NCBI GenBank assembly: GCA_937891825.1
Contig: CALAHN010000088.1
Span: 114,009 to 178,008, forward strand
Source of the DNA: an uncultured Alphaproteobacteria bacterium
GTDB taxonomy: Bacteria > Pseudomonadota > Alphaproteobacteria > Bin95
Direction: 5' to 3'
Length of the DNA: 64,000 nucleotides
Shown: in pieces, positions 1 through 8,548 of the stretch
How positions within the stretch are numbered: position 1 is the stretch's first letter
How the letters are laid out: each line of letters begins with the position of its first letter
Notes under the pieces: model-generated
Told to the model about the DNA's origin: nothing
The model's database searches: none
The model's input: only the letters and a program-made list of their open reading frames with translations
Position numbers and translations under genes: made by a program

Positions 1-653
1 CAGACATAGCCGCGCGCGGCGTTGACGCCCGCGGCCAGCGCGACCTTGAACTTCACGCCGCGCGGCAGCACGGCGATTTCGCCGGGCGCGATGTCGACGA
101 TCCCCATTTCCGTAAAGAACCGCAGGCCGCCGATCTCCGGCACGATCAGCATCTCGCCGTCCGCGTTATAGAAATAGTCGTCCGTCATGCTTTCGGTGAC
201 GGCGTAGACGTGGACCGCGAACCCGGTCTGGGTCATCACGTCGCCGCCGGTCGTGATCGTGCGCATGCCGGAGAGAAATGTCAGGCGCTCATCGGTTGGG
301 ATTGGCGCAGGGTCCCAGCGCATCGGCCCGAGCGGTAGGCCGCACTCGCCGAGCGTCGGGGCGGAGCGGAAATGCGGCAGATCGAGGCGGATCGCCGCCC
401 CGAGATGCCGGACCGAAGGCAACTTCCGATAGAGCCACGATCGCCGATTACTCGCGCGCGGCGCCGTGAAGGGCGTGCCGGACAGCTGTTCTGCGTAGAG
501 GCCGTAGGGACAGCGCTGCGGCGAGTTCTGGCCGATGGGCAAGGCCCCCGGCACGGCCTCGGTCTCGAAGTCGTTGCCGAAGCCCGGCATGTAGCCGGCA
601 TTGTACTGGGCGCGGGTCTGGGCCCGCGTGAACCCCGGCGGCGTCTGCTCCAT
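1..653 (-). CDS. hmgA: homogentisate 1,2-dioxygenase, C-terminus beyond window edge
   Basis: This is the N-terminal 217 residues of homogentisate 1,2-dioxygenase, which opens the aromatic ring of homogentisate in tyrosine and phenylalanine breakdown. Reading the minus strand from the ATG at 653 gives motifs typical of the family's N-terminal cupin: [13 protein letters not shown] near residue 18, then [20 protein letters not shown] and [10 protein letters not shown]. The frame stays open to base 1. The iron-ligand region lies in the missing C-terminal half, so catalytic residues cannot be checked. A strong AGGAGG precedes the ATG by about six bases. The amidase gene lies 30 bases upstream on the same strand, so the two are probably co-transcribed. 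The family call is secure. Confidence 0.93.
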   Translation of the reverse strand, partial: MEQTPPGFTRAQTRAQYNAGYMPGFGNDFETEAVPGALPIGQNSPQRCPYGLYAEQLSGTPFTAPRASNRRSWLYRKLPSVRHLGAAIRLDLPHFRSAPTLGECGLPLGPMRWDPAPIPTDERLTFLSGMRTITTGGDVMTQTGFAVHVYAVTESMTDDYFYNADGEMLIVPEIGGLRFFTEMGIVDIAPGEIAVLPRGVKFKVALAAGVNAARGYV

Positions 654-683
654 CTCAGCCTCCTGGCTAGCCATTGCAATCAA

Positions 684-2084
684 TTAGCCCATTGCAGCAT
701 CGACGTTTTCATGAAGCCAGCGGGCGATGCCTGCGACGCGGGCGTCCTCGCCGGGCTGGCCCATGGTCTGCAATCCGACCGGCATGCCGCCGACGCTCAT
801 GTGCGGCGTCGTGACGACCGGCGCGAACAGCATCGAACTTGGATAGTTGAAGATGGCGTCGCCGGTCGGGCGGCGGGCGAGAGGTTCGCCGGGGCGGTCG
901 CCGGCCCAGATCGGCGCCGGGCCGGGGCAGGCCAGCGTGATCGCCGCATCGCCATATCCTGCCAGTTGCCGGTAGGTGGTCTGCGCGATTTCCCGGTCGA
1001 GCAGCGCCGCCCGGTAGTCCGCGACCGTCATGGCCTCCGCCTTCGCCAGAACCGCCTGGATGCGGGCGCTCACCCCTTCAGGACCGTGATTATCAAGCAA
1101 GGCCCGTGTGTTCCAGCGGTTCTCCCAACCGGTAATATCGACGGCGATGCGCGCCGCATCGGCGATCGCATGCTCCAGGCGTTCGACCGCCGCATGCTCC
1201 TCACGGCGAAGGAGGGTGACGCCTGCGGTGCCGATCCCGTCGAGCAAACTGGCGAACGCCTGCCGGGTCGCGTCATCGACGCCTGCCCAACCGGCGGTCT
1301 CGAGGACGATCAGCCGGTTTGGCTTGATCGGCTCCGGGGCCGTCGCCGGCCCGACGATGCCGGGATTGCCCCGGTCGCCGCCGACACGGGCGACGATCGC
1401 CGTCGTCACATTCCAGATATCCCTGAAGCTGTTGGCGTGAACGCCGTGCGTGCTCATGCTCGTCGCCTGGCGTTCGCCGCGATTGATCCCGCCCTGACTG
1501 GGCTTGAGCGCAATGTTGCCGCAAAAGCCGGCCGGACGAATGATCGAGCCGCCGACCTGAGTGCCGATCGCCGCCGGCATCATGCCGGCCGCCACGGCCG
1601 CCGCCGACCCGGACGACGATCCGCCGGGCGTGCGGGCGGGGTCCCATGGGTTCGTTGTGGCGGCTGGATGGGACCCCCCCAGTTCCGCCGTCGTCGTCTT
1701 GCCGAAGATGACCGCGCCGGCCCGGCGGAGCGCCCATACAGCCGCATTGTCGCGCTTCGGGAAATTCCCCTTGAGCGCTGCGCAATTCATCTCCGTCGGC
1801 ATGTCGACCGTTTCCAGGAGGTCCTTGACGCCTATCGGCATCCCGTCGATCTCGGAGAGCGGGCTGCCGGCGCGATACCGGTCCGTGCTGGCGTCCGCGG
1901 CGGCGCGCGCCAGCTCAGGATTCAAATGGGCGAAAGCATTGACGACCGGCTCCCGGTCAGCGACAACCGCCAGACACCGTTCCAGATAGGCGCGCGGGCT
2001 GTCATCGCCTGCGAGAAAGCTCGGGCGACGGCTCGCAAAATCGAGACCGCGGAAGGTTTTTGGATCGTAGGCGGGCGATGACAT
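684..2084 (-). CDS. amidase signature family enzyme
   Basis: A 466-residue amidase of the Ser-cisSer-Lys class, which hydrolyses carboxamides or related amide bonds in the cytoplasm. The triad is visible as Lys87 in GVKDLLE, Ser156 in the GGSSSGS loop and Ser180 in GTQVGGS; the 24-residue spacing between the two serines is that of the family. The length is normal. The ATG at 2084 has AGGAG upstream. It precedes hmgA by 30 bases and is divergent from an alpha/beta hydrolase gene. The substrate is not predictable. The C-terminus contains a PVVTTPHMSVGGMPVGLQ motif resembling the end of other amidases and GatA-like proteins. It is not GatA itself, because gatB and gatC are absent. Confidence 0.88.
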   Translation of the reverse strand: MSSPAYDPKTFRGLDFASRRPSFLAGDDSPRAYLERCLAVVADREPVVNAFAHLNPELARAAADASTDRYRAGSPLSEIDGMPIGVKDLLETVDMPTEMNCAALKGNFPKRDNAAVWALRRAGAVIFGKTTTAELGGSHPAATTNPWDPARTPGGSSSGSAAAVAAGMMPAAIGTQVGGSIIRPAGFCGNIALKPSQGGINRGERQATSMSTHGVHANSFRDIWNVTTAIVARVGGDRGNPGIVGPATAPEPIKPNRLIVLETAGWAGVDDATRQAFASLLDGIGTAGVTLLRREEHAAVERLEHAIADAARIAVDITGWENRWNTRALLDNHGPEGVSARIQAVLAKAEAMTVADYRAALLDREIAQTTYRQLAGYGDAAITLACPGPAPIWAGDRPGEPLARRPTGDAIFNYPSSMLFAPVVTTPHMSVGGMPVGLQTMGQPGEDARVAGIARWLHENVDAAMG

Positions 2085-2163
2085 TGTTGGTGGCGCTCCT
2101 CAGGTTCGGACAATAGGCTAGCATCGCCGTCTGACGGTCGCTATCGCCAAGGAGAGAAAGCCC

Positions 2164-2991
2164 ATGCTTCAGTCCTACCCGGTTGCTGTCGAGGATGTCG
2201 TCTATCGGACGATCGACGGGACATCCCTGCTGGCCAGGCTGTACAAGCCGGAAGGCCCCGGACCCTTTCCCGGCGTCGTCGAGGTGCATGGCGGCGCCTG
2301 GACGATGAACGACCGGCTGGCCAATGTGGCGATCCACCAGCCGCTTGCCGCACGGGGAGTCGTGGTCATGGCCATCGACTTCAGAATGCCGTCGGACGTG
2401 CAATACCCGGCGCCATTGGCCGACATAAACTATGCCGTCCGTTGGCTGAAAGCCCATGCCAAAGACTACGGCGCGGCGGCGGACCGGATCGGGCTGCTCG
2501 GCACCTCCAGCGGCGGCCATCAGGCAATGCTGGCGGCGATGCGGCCCGCCGACCCCCGCTACGCCGTCGACCGGCTCGAGGCGGCGCCGGATATGGATGC
2601 GACGGTCGCGTTCATCGTGCTCTGCTGGTCCATCGTCGATCCGCTGGCGCGCTACAAGATGGTGACGAGCAACGGCAACGACCGGCTGGCGGCGGCGCAC
2701 CGAGCCTATTGGCCGGACGAGGCGGCGATGGCCGAGGGCGCGCCGCAATTGATCCTGGAACGCGGCGAACCGGCAGCGTTGCCGCCCGGCATCCTGCTCC
2801 AGGGGACCAATGACGACAACGTGACGCCAGACATGGCCGCCAGGTTCGTCGCGGCCTACAAGGCGGCCGGCGGGTCGATGACGTTGCACGAATTTCCCGG
2901 CGCGCCCCATGCCTTCACCGCGCGCGAGCCTGAAAGCGCGGCGTCCAAGCAGGCGATTGAGAACATCGTGGGGTTCATCGCGGGTTTTTAA
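2164..2991 (+). CDS. alpha/beta hydrolase (esterase/lipase-like)
   Basis: A 275-residue alpha/beta hydrolase. It has the HGGAW oxyanion-hole motif of the hormone-sensitive-lipase/esterase branch at residues 42-46 and the nucleophile Ser115 in GTSSGGH. A likely acid lies in GTNDDNVTP, and the catalytic His is probably in GAPHAF near the C-terminus. No signal peptide is seen, so it should be cytoplasmic. AAGGAG at 2149-2154 supports the ATG. The stop is three bases before the start of the acyl carrier protein, and two further coupled genes follow, so it looks like the first gene of that operon. It might release a product from the carrier or cleave an ester substrate; this is inference. The substrate is unknown. 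Confidence 0.85.
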   Translation: MLQSYPVAVEDVVYRTIDGTSLLARLYKPEGPGPFPGVVEVHGGAWTMNDRLANVAIHQPLAARGVVVMAIDFRMPSDVQYPAPLADINYAVRWLKAHAKDYGAAADRIGLLGTSSGGHQAMLAAMRPADPRYAVDRLEAAPDMDATVAFIVLCWSIVDPLARYKMVTSNGNDRLAAAHRAYWPDEAAMAEGAPQLILERGEPAALPPGILLQGTNDDNVTPDMAARFVAAYKAAGGSMTLHEFPGAPHAFTAREPESAASKQAIENIVGFIAGF

Positions 2992-2994
2992 CGA

Positions 2995-3297
2995 ATGTCA
3001 GAGATACCCTTCGTGCCGAGTGCGGACGACCCCGTCTGGCGCGCTTTGCAGGCGGCGCTGAAGACCGCCGCGCCCTATAGGCCCTTGATCGAAGCCGACG
3101 CCCCGTTGTTTGAGGGCGGCCTCGACCTGATGTCGCTGGAGCTTCTGGAATTCTTCCTGGCGATCGAGCGGGAATTGAAGGTTCCCATCGCGACGGAGGC
3201 CCTGCCAGAATCGGCGCTGTTGTCGCTCGGCTCGTTGCATGAACATGTCGCCAAACTTCTCCGAGACCGCGAGCGGCTATATAGCCGAGATGGATGA
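2995..3297 (+). CDS. stand-alone acyl carrier protein
   Basis: A 100-residue acidic helical protein with the layout of an acyl carrier protein. The attachment site for 4'-phosphopantetheine would be Ser47 in GGLDLMSLELLEF, at the start of helix 2; it departs from the usual DSL because Met precedes the Ser. The helix that follows, FFLAIERELKVPI, matches the usual recognition helix. It is not the fatty acid synthase AcpP, whose usual neighbours fabD, fabG and fabF are missing. The genes on either side are a hydrolase, an acyltransferase-like protein and an adenylating ligase, which suggests a dedicated carrier for one acyl group. Which phosphopantetheinyl transferase loads it is not visible here. 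Confidence 0.78.
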   Translation: MSEIPFVPSADDPVWRALQAALKTAAPYRPLIEADAPLFEGGLDLMSLELLEFFLAIERELKVPIATEALPESALLSLGSLHEHVAKLLRDRERLYSRDG

Positions 3298-5332
3298 GGG
3301 GAAGGCTCACAGGGCAGCGTCGCCCCGCGAACGGCGGTTGAAAGCCCGGTCGCTTTACGCAAAACGGGACTTCAATGCGGCGGCGGCGATGCTGATCGAC
3401 GCTTTGGATCATCCCGCCGATCAGGTGTTCAGGGCGCGCTGCCTGGCTGAAGCCGGCAGGGCGGAGACAGCGATAGCGGTCTTGCGGGATGCGATCGCCG
3501 CCTGGCCTGATTTTGGCCGCTCGCATTTGGCGCTCGCAAGATTGCTTGCGGCGGCCGGCGACCTTGCTGGGGCGACACGGGCGGCGGCGGAGGCTTGCCG
3601 ATTGGAGCCAAATGCCCCATCCGGCACGCTGTTTCTGGGCTCGCTGCATCTGCGTGGCGGGGATCCTGAGCGAGCGATCGCCGCTTACGCAGCGGCCGCC
3701 GACTTGGATGCTTCATCTGCCCCAGCCTTTTCGGGGCTCGCATTGGCCTATGAGCGCCTGCAGGATTATGGCAATGCCGTAGTCGCCCTTCGCAAGGCGC
3801 TTGCAGCGAAGCCGGACGATGCGCGCGTCAAGGCGCGCCTGGCGCGGCTGGAGGCGCTCGCGAAAAGGCAGGGCCAAGGCGACGCGTTTGACGACCACTT
3901 CGGGCGCGCCCAGTTATTGCGTGACATGGGCGAATTCAGCGCGGCCGCGGTCGCTGCAGGCAAGGCTGCCGCCGCTGATCCTGATGCGTCGGCGCCGCTC
4001 TTATTGCTCGGTTGGCTTCGACAGAAATTGGGCGCGGTCGATCCTGCGCTCGACGCGTTTACCAGCGCAGCGCACCGCGATCCGGGCTCGATACGGGCGC
4101 ATATCGGCATCGCCGCCGCCCGCCGCCAGCAGAAAGAATATGACGCCGCACTTGCCGCGATCGATGCCGCATTGGCGATTGATCCGGCTGCGGAAGGCGC
4201 GCTTCGACTGCGGGCGACAATTCTCTTCGAAATCGGGCGCGATCATCGAGCGATTGATGCAGCATTTGCTGAAGCGCTCGCGGCGGCTCCCGAGGATGTG
4301 GCGCTCTGGGTCGGCCGTGCCGCCGCTTTCGCAAGCGCCGGCGATTGGCAAGGCGAAGCCGATGCACTGATAATGGCTGCGACCTTGTCGAAGGAGCCCA
4401 AGGCTAAGACGTTGAATCAGGCGCGGCTGGCCAATCGGTATGCCGAGGCGGGCGATATGGCATCCGCCGCCATGTGGGCGCGATGGGCAGCGGGCGAGGC
4501 CGGGACGGCTTTCGCCGCCGCTACATCCGAAGGCGAGATCAATGCAATCTGGAACGCTGCGCAGAAAGTCGATCTGAAACCACTGAACAATCGATTTGAA
4601 CGCGTATTGGCCGAGCGGGCGGCGGCGCATTGGGCCAGCCGTGGCTGCGTCAATGCCGGGGACTGGGCGCGGCGGCGTATGGAATTTGGCGCAATGGCGT
4701 CGCGCTGGACCTGGTTGAGGTCACTTGCTCCGCCGGATGCGGCTGACCCATGGCGCGACTGCATCGATGAAGGCGCCTGGAAAGCGTTCGCCGCTCAGTC
4801 GTCGACGCGGCCAACGCTGCTGATAGCCGGGCACATCGGCCCGACCGTAATCATGCAACACCGCATTGCGCTTCATACGCCAGACGTCTATTGCCTATCG
4901 AGCAATGCGGCATTCTGGTTGTCCCGGGCGCGCCACGACCGTTTCATCTATGCGAGCCGTGCTGGCCAGATCGTGGTCAAGGCTTTCGCAGCGCTTCGTC
5001 AGAACCGGACATTGTTCATAGGAGCGGACGGCGGCATCGGCAAGCGGTCTTTGCCGGGGCGCGTATTCGGGATGGACACGCTTTGGCCAAGCGGCGCGGC
5101 GACCTTGGCCTATAAGACCGGCGCTCGTATCTTCTGCTCCCACGCGATCTGGAGGGGCGATACAATGGCAATTTCCCTGGAGCCCGGTCCCGACCCGGCC
5201 GACGCAGCTTCCGAAGACGTGTGGCTTGCGGATTTCGCGGCCTGGTATGGCGCAATGCTGGAGCGGCTGCTGATCGAAGATCCCGCGAATTACCGGCCGA
5301 ACGCCTACCGCTATTTCAGCATCGATCCATGA
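3290..5332 (+). CDS. TPR-repeat protein with C-terminal acyltransferase-like domain
   Basis: About 680 residues. The first ~380 are repeated helical pairs rich in A, L and conserved G/Y/P positions, read as roughly ten tetratricopeptide repeats. The last ~200 resemble the LpxL/HtrB acyltransferase fold: a LLIAGHIG strand with a His, then LFIGADGGIGK, then a GMDTLWPSGAATLAYKTGA stretch like the segment of LpxL before the final strands. The acidic residue expected five positions after the His (HX4D/E) is Val, so catalysis is uncertain. There is no signal peptide. I chose the ATG at 3290, which overlaps the carrier gene by eight bases; an in-frame ATG at 3239 would overlap by 59. The stop overlaps the ligase start. 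It may move the acyl group from the adjacent carrier to an acceptor bound by the TPRs. Confidence 0.72.
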   Translation: MDEGKAHRAASPRERRLKARSLYAKRDFNAAAAMLIDALDHPADQVFRARCLAEAGRAETAIAVLRDAIAAWPDFGRSHLALARLLAAAGDLAGATRAAAEACRLEPNAPSGTLFLGSLHLRGGDPERAIAAYAAAADLDASSAPAFSGLALAYERLQDYGNAVVALRKALAAKPDDARVKARLARLEALAKRQGQGDAFDDHFGRAQLLRDMGEFSAAAVAAGKAAAADPDASAPLLLLGWLRQKLGAVDPALDAFTSAAHRDPGSIRAHIGIAAARRQQKEYDAALAAIDAALAIDPAAEGALRLRATILFEIGRDHRAIDAAFAEALAAAPEDVALWVGRAAAFASAGDWQGEADALIMAATLSKEPKAKTLNQARLANRYAEAGDMASAAMWARWAAGEAGTAFAAATSEGEINAIWNAAQKVDLKPLNNRFERVLAERAAAHWASRGCVNAGDWARRRMEFGAMASRWTWLRSLAPPDAADPWRDCIDEGAWKAFAAQSSTRPTLLIAGHIGPTVIMQHRIALHTPDVYCLSSNAAFWLSRARHDRFIYASRAGQIVVKAFAALRQNRTLFIGADGGIGKRSLPGRVFGMDTLWPSGAATLAYKTGARIFCSHAIWRGDTMAISLEPGPDPADAASEDVWLADFAAWYGAMLERLLIEDPANYRPNAYRYFSIDP

Positions 5333-6666
5333 CGGCGGGCGCGACATTCCTCTGGGAGAGTCTGGCGGCCGAGATGGCGCGTCATGGCGCCCTGACCGCC
5401 TTGGCGAGCGACGACAGGGCGCTTTCCTATGCCGACCTGATCGACCGGGCCATCAAGCGCGGGCGGGAGATCGGAGGATCGTCAGGCGGCGGCGGCCGGT
5501 GGCCTGTCGAGGAAGCCAGCGGCCCCATCGCGACGACGATTGAGGTTCTGGCCGCATGGTCGGTCGGGCGGGCGCCCCTGGTGATCCGCCGGACGATGGC
5601 TGAAGCCGCCAGGGCCGAGACGCTCGACCTGATGTTGGCGGCGCCCCAGGCCGATGCGGAAGGTTTGCTCGGCCGCACATCCGGCACCACGGGCGCGCCG
5701 AAACTGGCGGCCTTGCCCGGCGCCGGCGTCAACCAGTCCATGGCGGCGATCGCGGGGGCCTTTGGGTGGCGGCAAGGGGACAGGCTGCTTGCGGCCACCT
5801 CTCTCTCCTACAGCCTTGGCCTGACGGGCGGGGTTCTGGCGGCGCTGCATGCCGGCGTCACGATCCATGCCATGCGACCTGGCGCGCCGGCGCCGTTGAT
5901 CCTGCAAAAACTCCGCTCCGCCGAGATCACGTTGATCCAGGGGCCGGCGTCCCTGCACCGCATCCTGGCGACGCTCGCCAGGGGCGGGGCATTCCCGGCG
6001 GTGCGCGTCGCTGGACAAGGCGGCGAGGTCTGCACGCCCGCCGCCGCCGCCGCCATGGCGTCGCTTTATCCGAATGCGCGCCGGGTGCAGTACTTCGGCA
6101 TGACCGAAGCTGGGCCGCGTGTCGCCCATATCGATATGGACGATCCGGAATGGCCGCTCGGCGCCATGGGCGCGCCGTTTCCCTTCTTCGACTGGCGCGC
6201 GGTTCCGCTTGCGGACACGCCCTTGAAGCAGCTCTGGCTGAAAGGGCCGACCGTCCTGCTCGGATATCTGGGCGAGGCTGGCTATGTCGGTCTGGACGGC
6301 GAGGGCGGCTTTCTCTCCGGCGACGCGATCGACCTGACGCCGGGCGGCCTGCCGTGCTACCGGGGTCGGATCAATCGCTGTTTCAAGAGCGGCGGCCAGT
6401 GGGTCAATCCGTACACAGTCGAGGCGGCGCTGGCGGGCGAGGCGGGGATCGCGGGCAGCCTCTGCCGGGCAGAGCCGCATGACCTCTTGGGACAAACGCC
6501 CGTCGTCGACATCATCCTCGATGCCGCGACGGACCCGGCAAGCATCGACCTGACGGAGCTTCGCGCACGCCTCGCCCTGGCGCTGGAGCCATTTGAACTC
6601 CCGACCCAGTTTCGCTTCGTCGCCGACCTCGCGCGAACCGACGCCGGCAAGATCGCGCTGGCTTGA
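5329..6666 (+). CDS. short adenylate-forming (AMP-dependent) ligase
   Basis: A 445-residue member of the ANL superfamily, which activates a carboxylate as an acyl-AMP and passes it to a thiol. The P-loop RTSGTTGAPK is at 116-125, YFGMTEAGPR is the A5 motif, SGD and YRGR mark the hinge, and FKSGGQWVNPYTVE is the A8 motif. The C-terminal lysine segment reads RTDAGKIALA and ends at once. It is shorter than the usual 500-550 residues, mostly in the N-terminal domain. The ATG overlaps the preceding stop as ATGA, so it is translationally coupled to the TPR-acyltransferase. The context points to loading of the carrier protein at 2995 rather than CoA. The acyl substrate is unknown. Confidence 0.83.
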   Translation: MTAGATFLWESLAAEMARHGALTALASDDRALSYADLIDRAIKRGREIGGSSGGGGRWPVEEASGPIATTIEVLAAWSVGRAPLVIRRTMAEAARAETLDLMLAAPQADAEGLLGRTSGTTGAPKLAALPGAGVNQSMAAIAGAFGWRQGDRLLAATSLSYSLGLTGGVLAALHAGVTIHAMRPGAPAPLILQKLRSAEITLIQGPASLHRILATLARGGAFPAVRVAGQGGEVCTPAAAAAMASLYPNARRVQYFGMTEAGPRVAHIDMDDPEWPLGAMGAPFPFFDWRAVPLADTPLKQLWLKGPTVLLGYLGEAGYVGLDGEGGFLSGDAIDLTPGGLPCYRGRINRCFKSGGQWVNPYTVEAALAGEAGIAGSLCRAEPHDLLGQTPVVDIILDAATDPASIDLTELRARLALALEPFELPTQFRFVADLARTDAGKIALA

Positions 6667-6678
6667 GCGCAGGCCGCG

Positions 6679-8325
6679 TCAGTTCGCGACGTTGCGCTTC
6701 GGCTTGAAGCTGTCGGGGTCGGCGACGGACCAAGGCACGTCGTAAGCCGTTCCTTGAGGATCGGCGAGCAATTGGCCGGATTTCAGAAAGGTATAAAGCT
6801 CATCTGCCGGCGACAGCACATAGGGGCTGAGGCGGTGGTAGAGGTTATGCGGCTCCAGTTCCGAAGGATGATCGAGGCCGGCGGCCGCGACGATTTCCTT
6901 CAGGGCGCGCAAGGTGTGGGCATGGAACCGGCGCACGCGCTCCGCTTTTTCCGGGATGACGAGGGCGCGCTGGCGCATGGGGTCCTGGGTCGCGACGCCG
7001 ACCGGGCACCCGCCTGTGTGGCACTTCAGGGAATGGATGCAGCCGACCGTGAACATGAAGGCTCGCGCGGCATTGGTCCAATCGGCGCCGATGGCCGCAT
7101 TCGACGCGATCGCGAACGCGCTTGTCGCCTTGCCGGCCGCGCCGATGCGCACCCGGTCCTTGAGGCCGGCCCCGACCAGGGCATTGCGGGTCAGGATCAG
7201 GCCCTCGCGGAGAGGCATGCCGACATGATCGACGAATTCCTGGGGAGCGGCGCCCGTGCCGCCTTCGGCCCCATCGACGACGATGAAGTCCAGCGTCACG
7301 CCCATCTCCAGCATCGCCTTGGTCAGCGCGAAGACCTCATGGGGCTTGCCGACGCAGAACTTCGCGCCGATGGGCTTGCCGCCGCTCAATTCCCGGAGCC
7401 GAGCCGCCCAGGCGATCAATTCTCGCGGCGTCGAGAATGTCGTGTGATAGGCAGGCGAGATGCAATCCTCGCCGATGGGGATGCCGCGGGTGGCTGCGAT
7501 CTCTGCCGTCACCTTGGCGCCGGGCAACATGCCGCCATGGCCGGGCTTGGCGCCCTGACTGATCTTGATCTCGATCATCTTGACCTGGTCGTTCTGGGCG
7601 TTGGCCTGGAACGCGCCTTCGTCGAACGATCCGTCACGGTTGCGGCAGCCGAAATAGCCTGAGCCGATCTCCCAGACGAGGTCGCCGCCATGCTTGCGGT
7701 GATAGGGGCTGATCGAGCCTTCGCCGGTGTCATGATAGAAGCGGCCGAGCTTGGCTCCGAGATTGAGCGCTTCTATCGCATTGCCGCTGAGCGAGCCGAA
7801 ACTCATGGCCGAAATGTTGAAGATCGAGCTTGAATAGGGCTGAGTGCAATCTGGGCCGCCGACATCGACGCGGAGGTCCCCGGCGCTGAGGGGCTTCGGC
7901 GCCATCGATTGGGTGATAAAGGCATACTCGCTTGAGCCGACGTCCAGCGCCGTGCCGAAGGGCACTGCATCTTCCTCGCCCTTGGCCCGGGCATAGACGA
8001 CCGAGCGCGACGCGCGGTCGATCGGCCGGCCGTCCCGGTCGCTCTCGACGATATACTGGCGGAGATAGGGGCGCAGTTCCTCAAAGATCCAGCGGGCCCG
8101 GCCGATGATCGGATAGTTCCGCATCAAGCTGTGGCGGGTTTGGAAATAGTCGTAGGCGCCAAGCCCCGTCAGGCCGCCAAACCCCGCGGCCGGCAAGATC
8201 GCGCCATCCCACCAGAAAGCCGAAATCAGGCTGACGATCAGCCCAACCGCCGCGCCCCCCAAAATGGCGAACCGCCAGAAATATGGCGGCACGCGCATAC
8301 GGCCAAGATCGCTATCGACAGCCAA
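6679..8325 (-). CDS. membrane-anchored FMN-binding glutamate synthase-like protein
   Basis: A 548-residue protein with the central FMN/synthase domain of GltB. Two hydrophobic segments (about 16-37 and 41-58) should anchor it in the inner membrane. The synthase motifs include the MSFGSLS stretch near 174-180, KISQGAKPGHGG near 254-265, VDGAEGGTGAAP near 350-361, and the 3Fe-4S cysteines Cys429, Cys435 and Cys440 with GltB-like spacing. The glutaminase domain and the GltD subunit are absent, so it is not assimilatory glutamate synthase; the family's physiological role is poorly known. The start is TTG, supported by GGAG eight bases before it. The gene converges on the ligase with only 12 bases between the stops. 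Confidence 0.88.
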   Translation of the reverse strand: MAVDSDLGRMRVPPYFWRFAILGGAAVGLIVSLISAFWWDGAILPAAGFGGLTGLGAYDYFQTRHSLMRNYPIIGRARWIFEELRPYLRQYIVESDRDGRPIDRASRSVVYARAKGEEDAVPFGTALDVGSSEYAFITQSMAPKPLSAGDLRVDVGGPDCTQPYSSSIFNISAMSFGSLSGNAIEALNLGAKLGRFYHDTGEGSISPYHRKHGGDLVWEIGSGYFGCRNRDGSFDEGAFQANAQNDQVKMIEIKISQGAKPGHGGMLPGAKVTAEIAATRGIPIGEDCISPAYHTTFSTPRELIAWAARLRELSGGKPIGAKFCVGKPHEVFALTKAMLEMGVTLDFIVVDGAEGGTGAAPQEFVDHVGMPLREGLILTRNALVGAGLKDRVRIGAAGKATSAFAIASNAAIGADWTNAARAFMFTVGCIHSLKCHTGGCPVGVATQDPMRQRALVIPEKAERVRRFHAHTLRALKEIVAAAGLDHPSELEPHNLYHRLSPYVLSPADELYTFLKSGQLLADPQGTAYDVPWSVADPDSFKPKRNVAN

Positions 8326-8532
8326 GTCGTCGCTCCTTTCAGCAAGCTACGGTCGACATGCGCCCAGATGCATGCCTGACGCAAGGCGCGTCCGGATCGA
8401 CGCGCAGCGCATGCTCGCCTCAATTGCTGGCGATCACCTTAAAATTGTTTGGGCAATGCCGCCGAAGGCTTGGATGAACGGAAGCCGAAGCGGCGTGAAC
8501 GATCTGGAAAATCGCAGCGATCGAAGCGTCAA

Positions 8533-8547
8533 GCGCGGCCCCCGCGC
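8533..8547 (-). terminator. candidate hairpin after usp gene
   Basis: A GCGCGG/CCGCGC stem with a three-base loop sits directly after the stop codon of the UspA gene. No T-run follows on the minus strand, so it may be a weak or Rho-assisted terminator, or only a stabilising 3' end. The 220 bases beyond it, up to the glutamate synthase-like gene, hold no gene I can support. Confidence 0.35.
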
Positions 8548-8548
8548 C

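Noticed and set aside
372-2081. 569-residue plus-strand frame opposite hmgA and the amidase gene
   Set aside because: The minus strand encodes both enzymes with full motifs. The plus frame is Arg/Gly/Ala-rich with no motif and no ribosome site, as expected from third-position GC bias.
8326-8548. Possible gene or RNA between the usp and glutamate-synthase-like genes
   Set aside because: No frame with a ribosome site, no tRNA cloverleaf, and only a short hairpin next to the usp stop.
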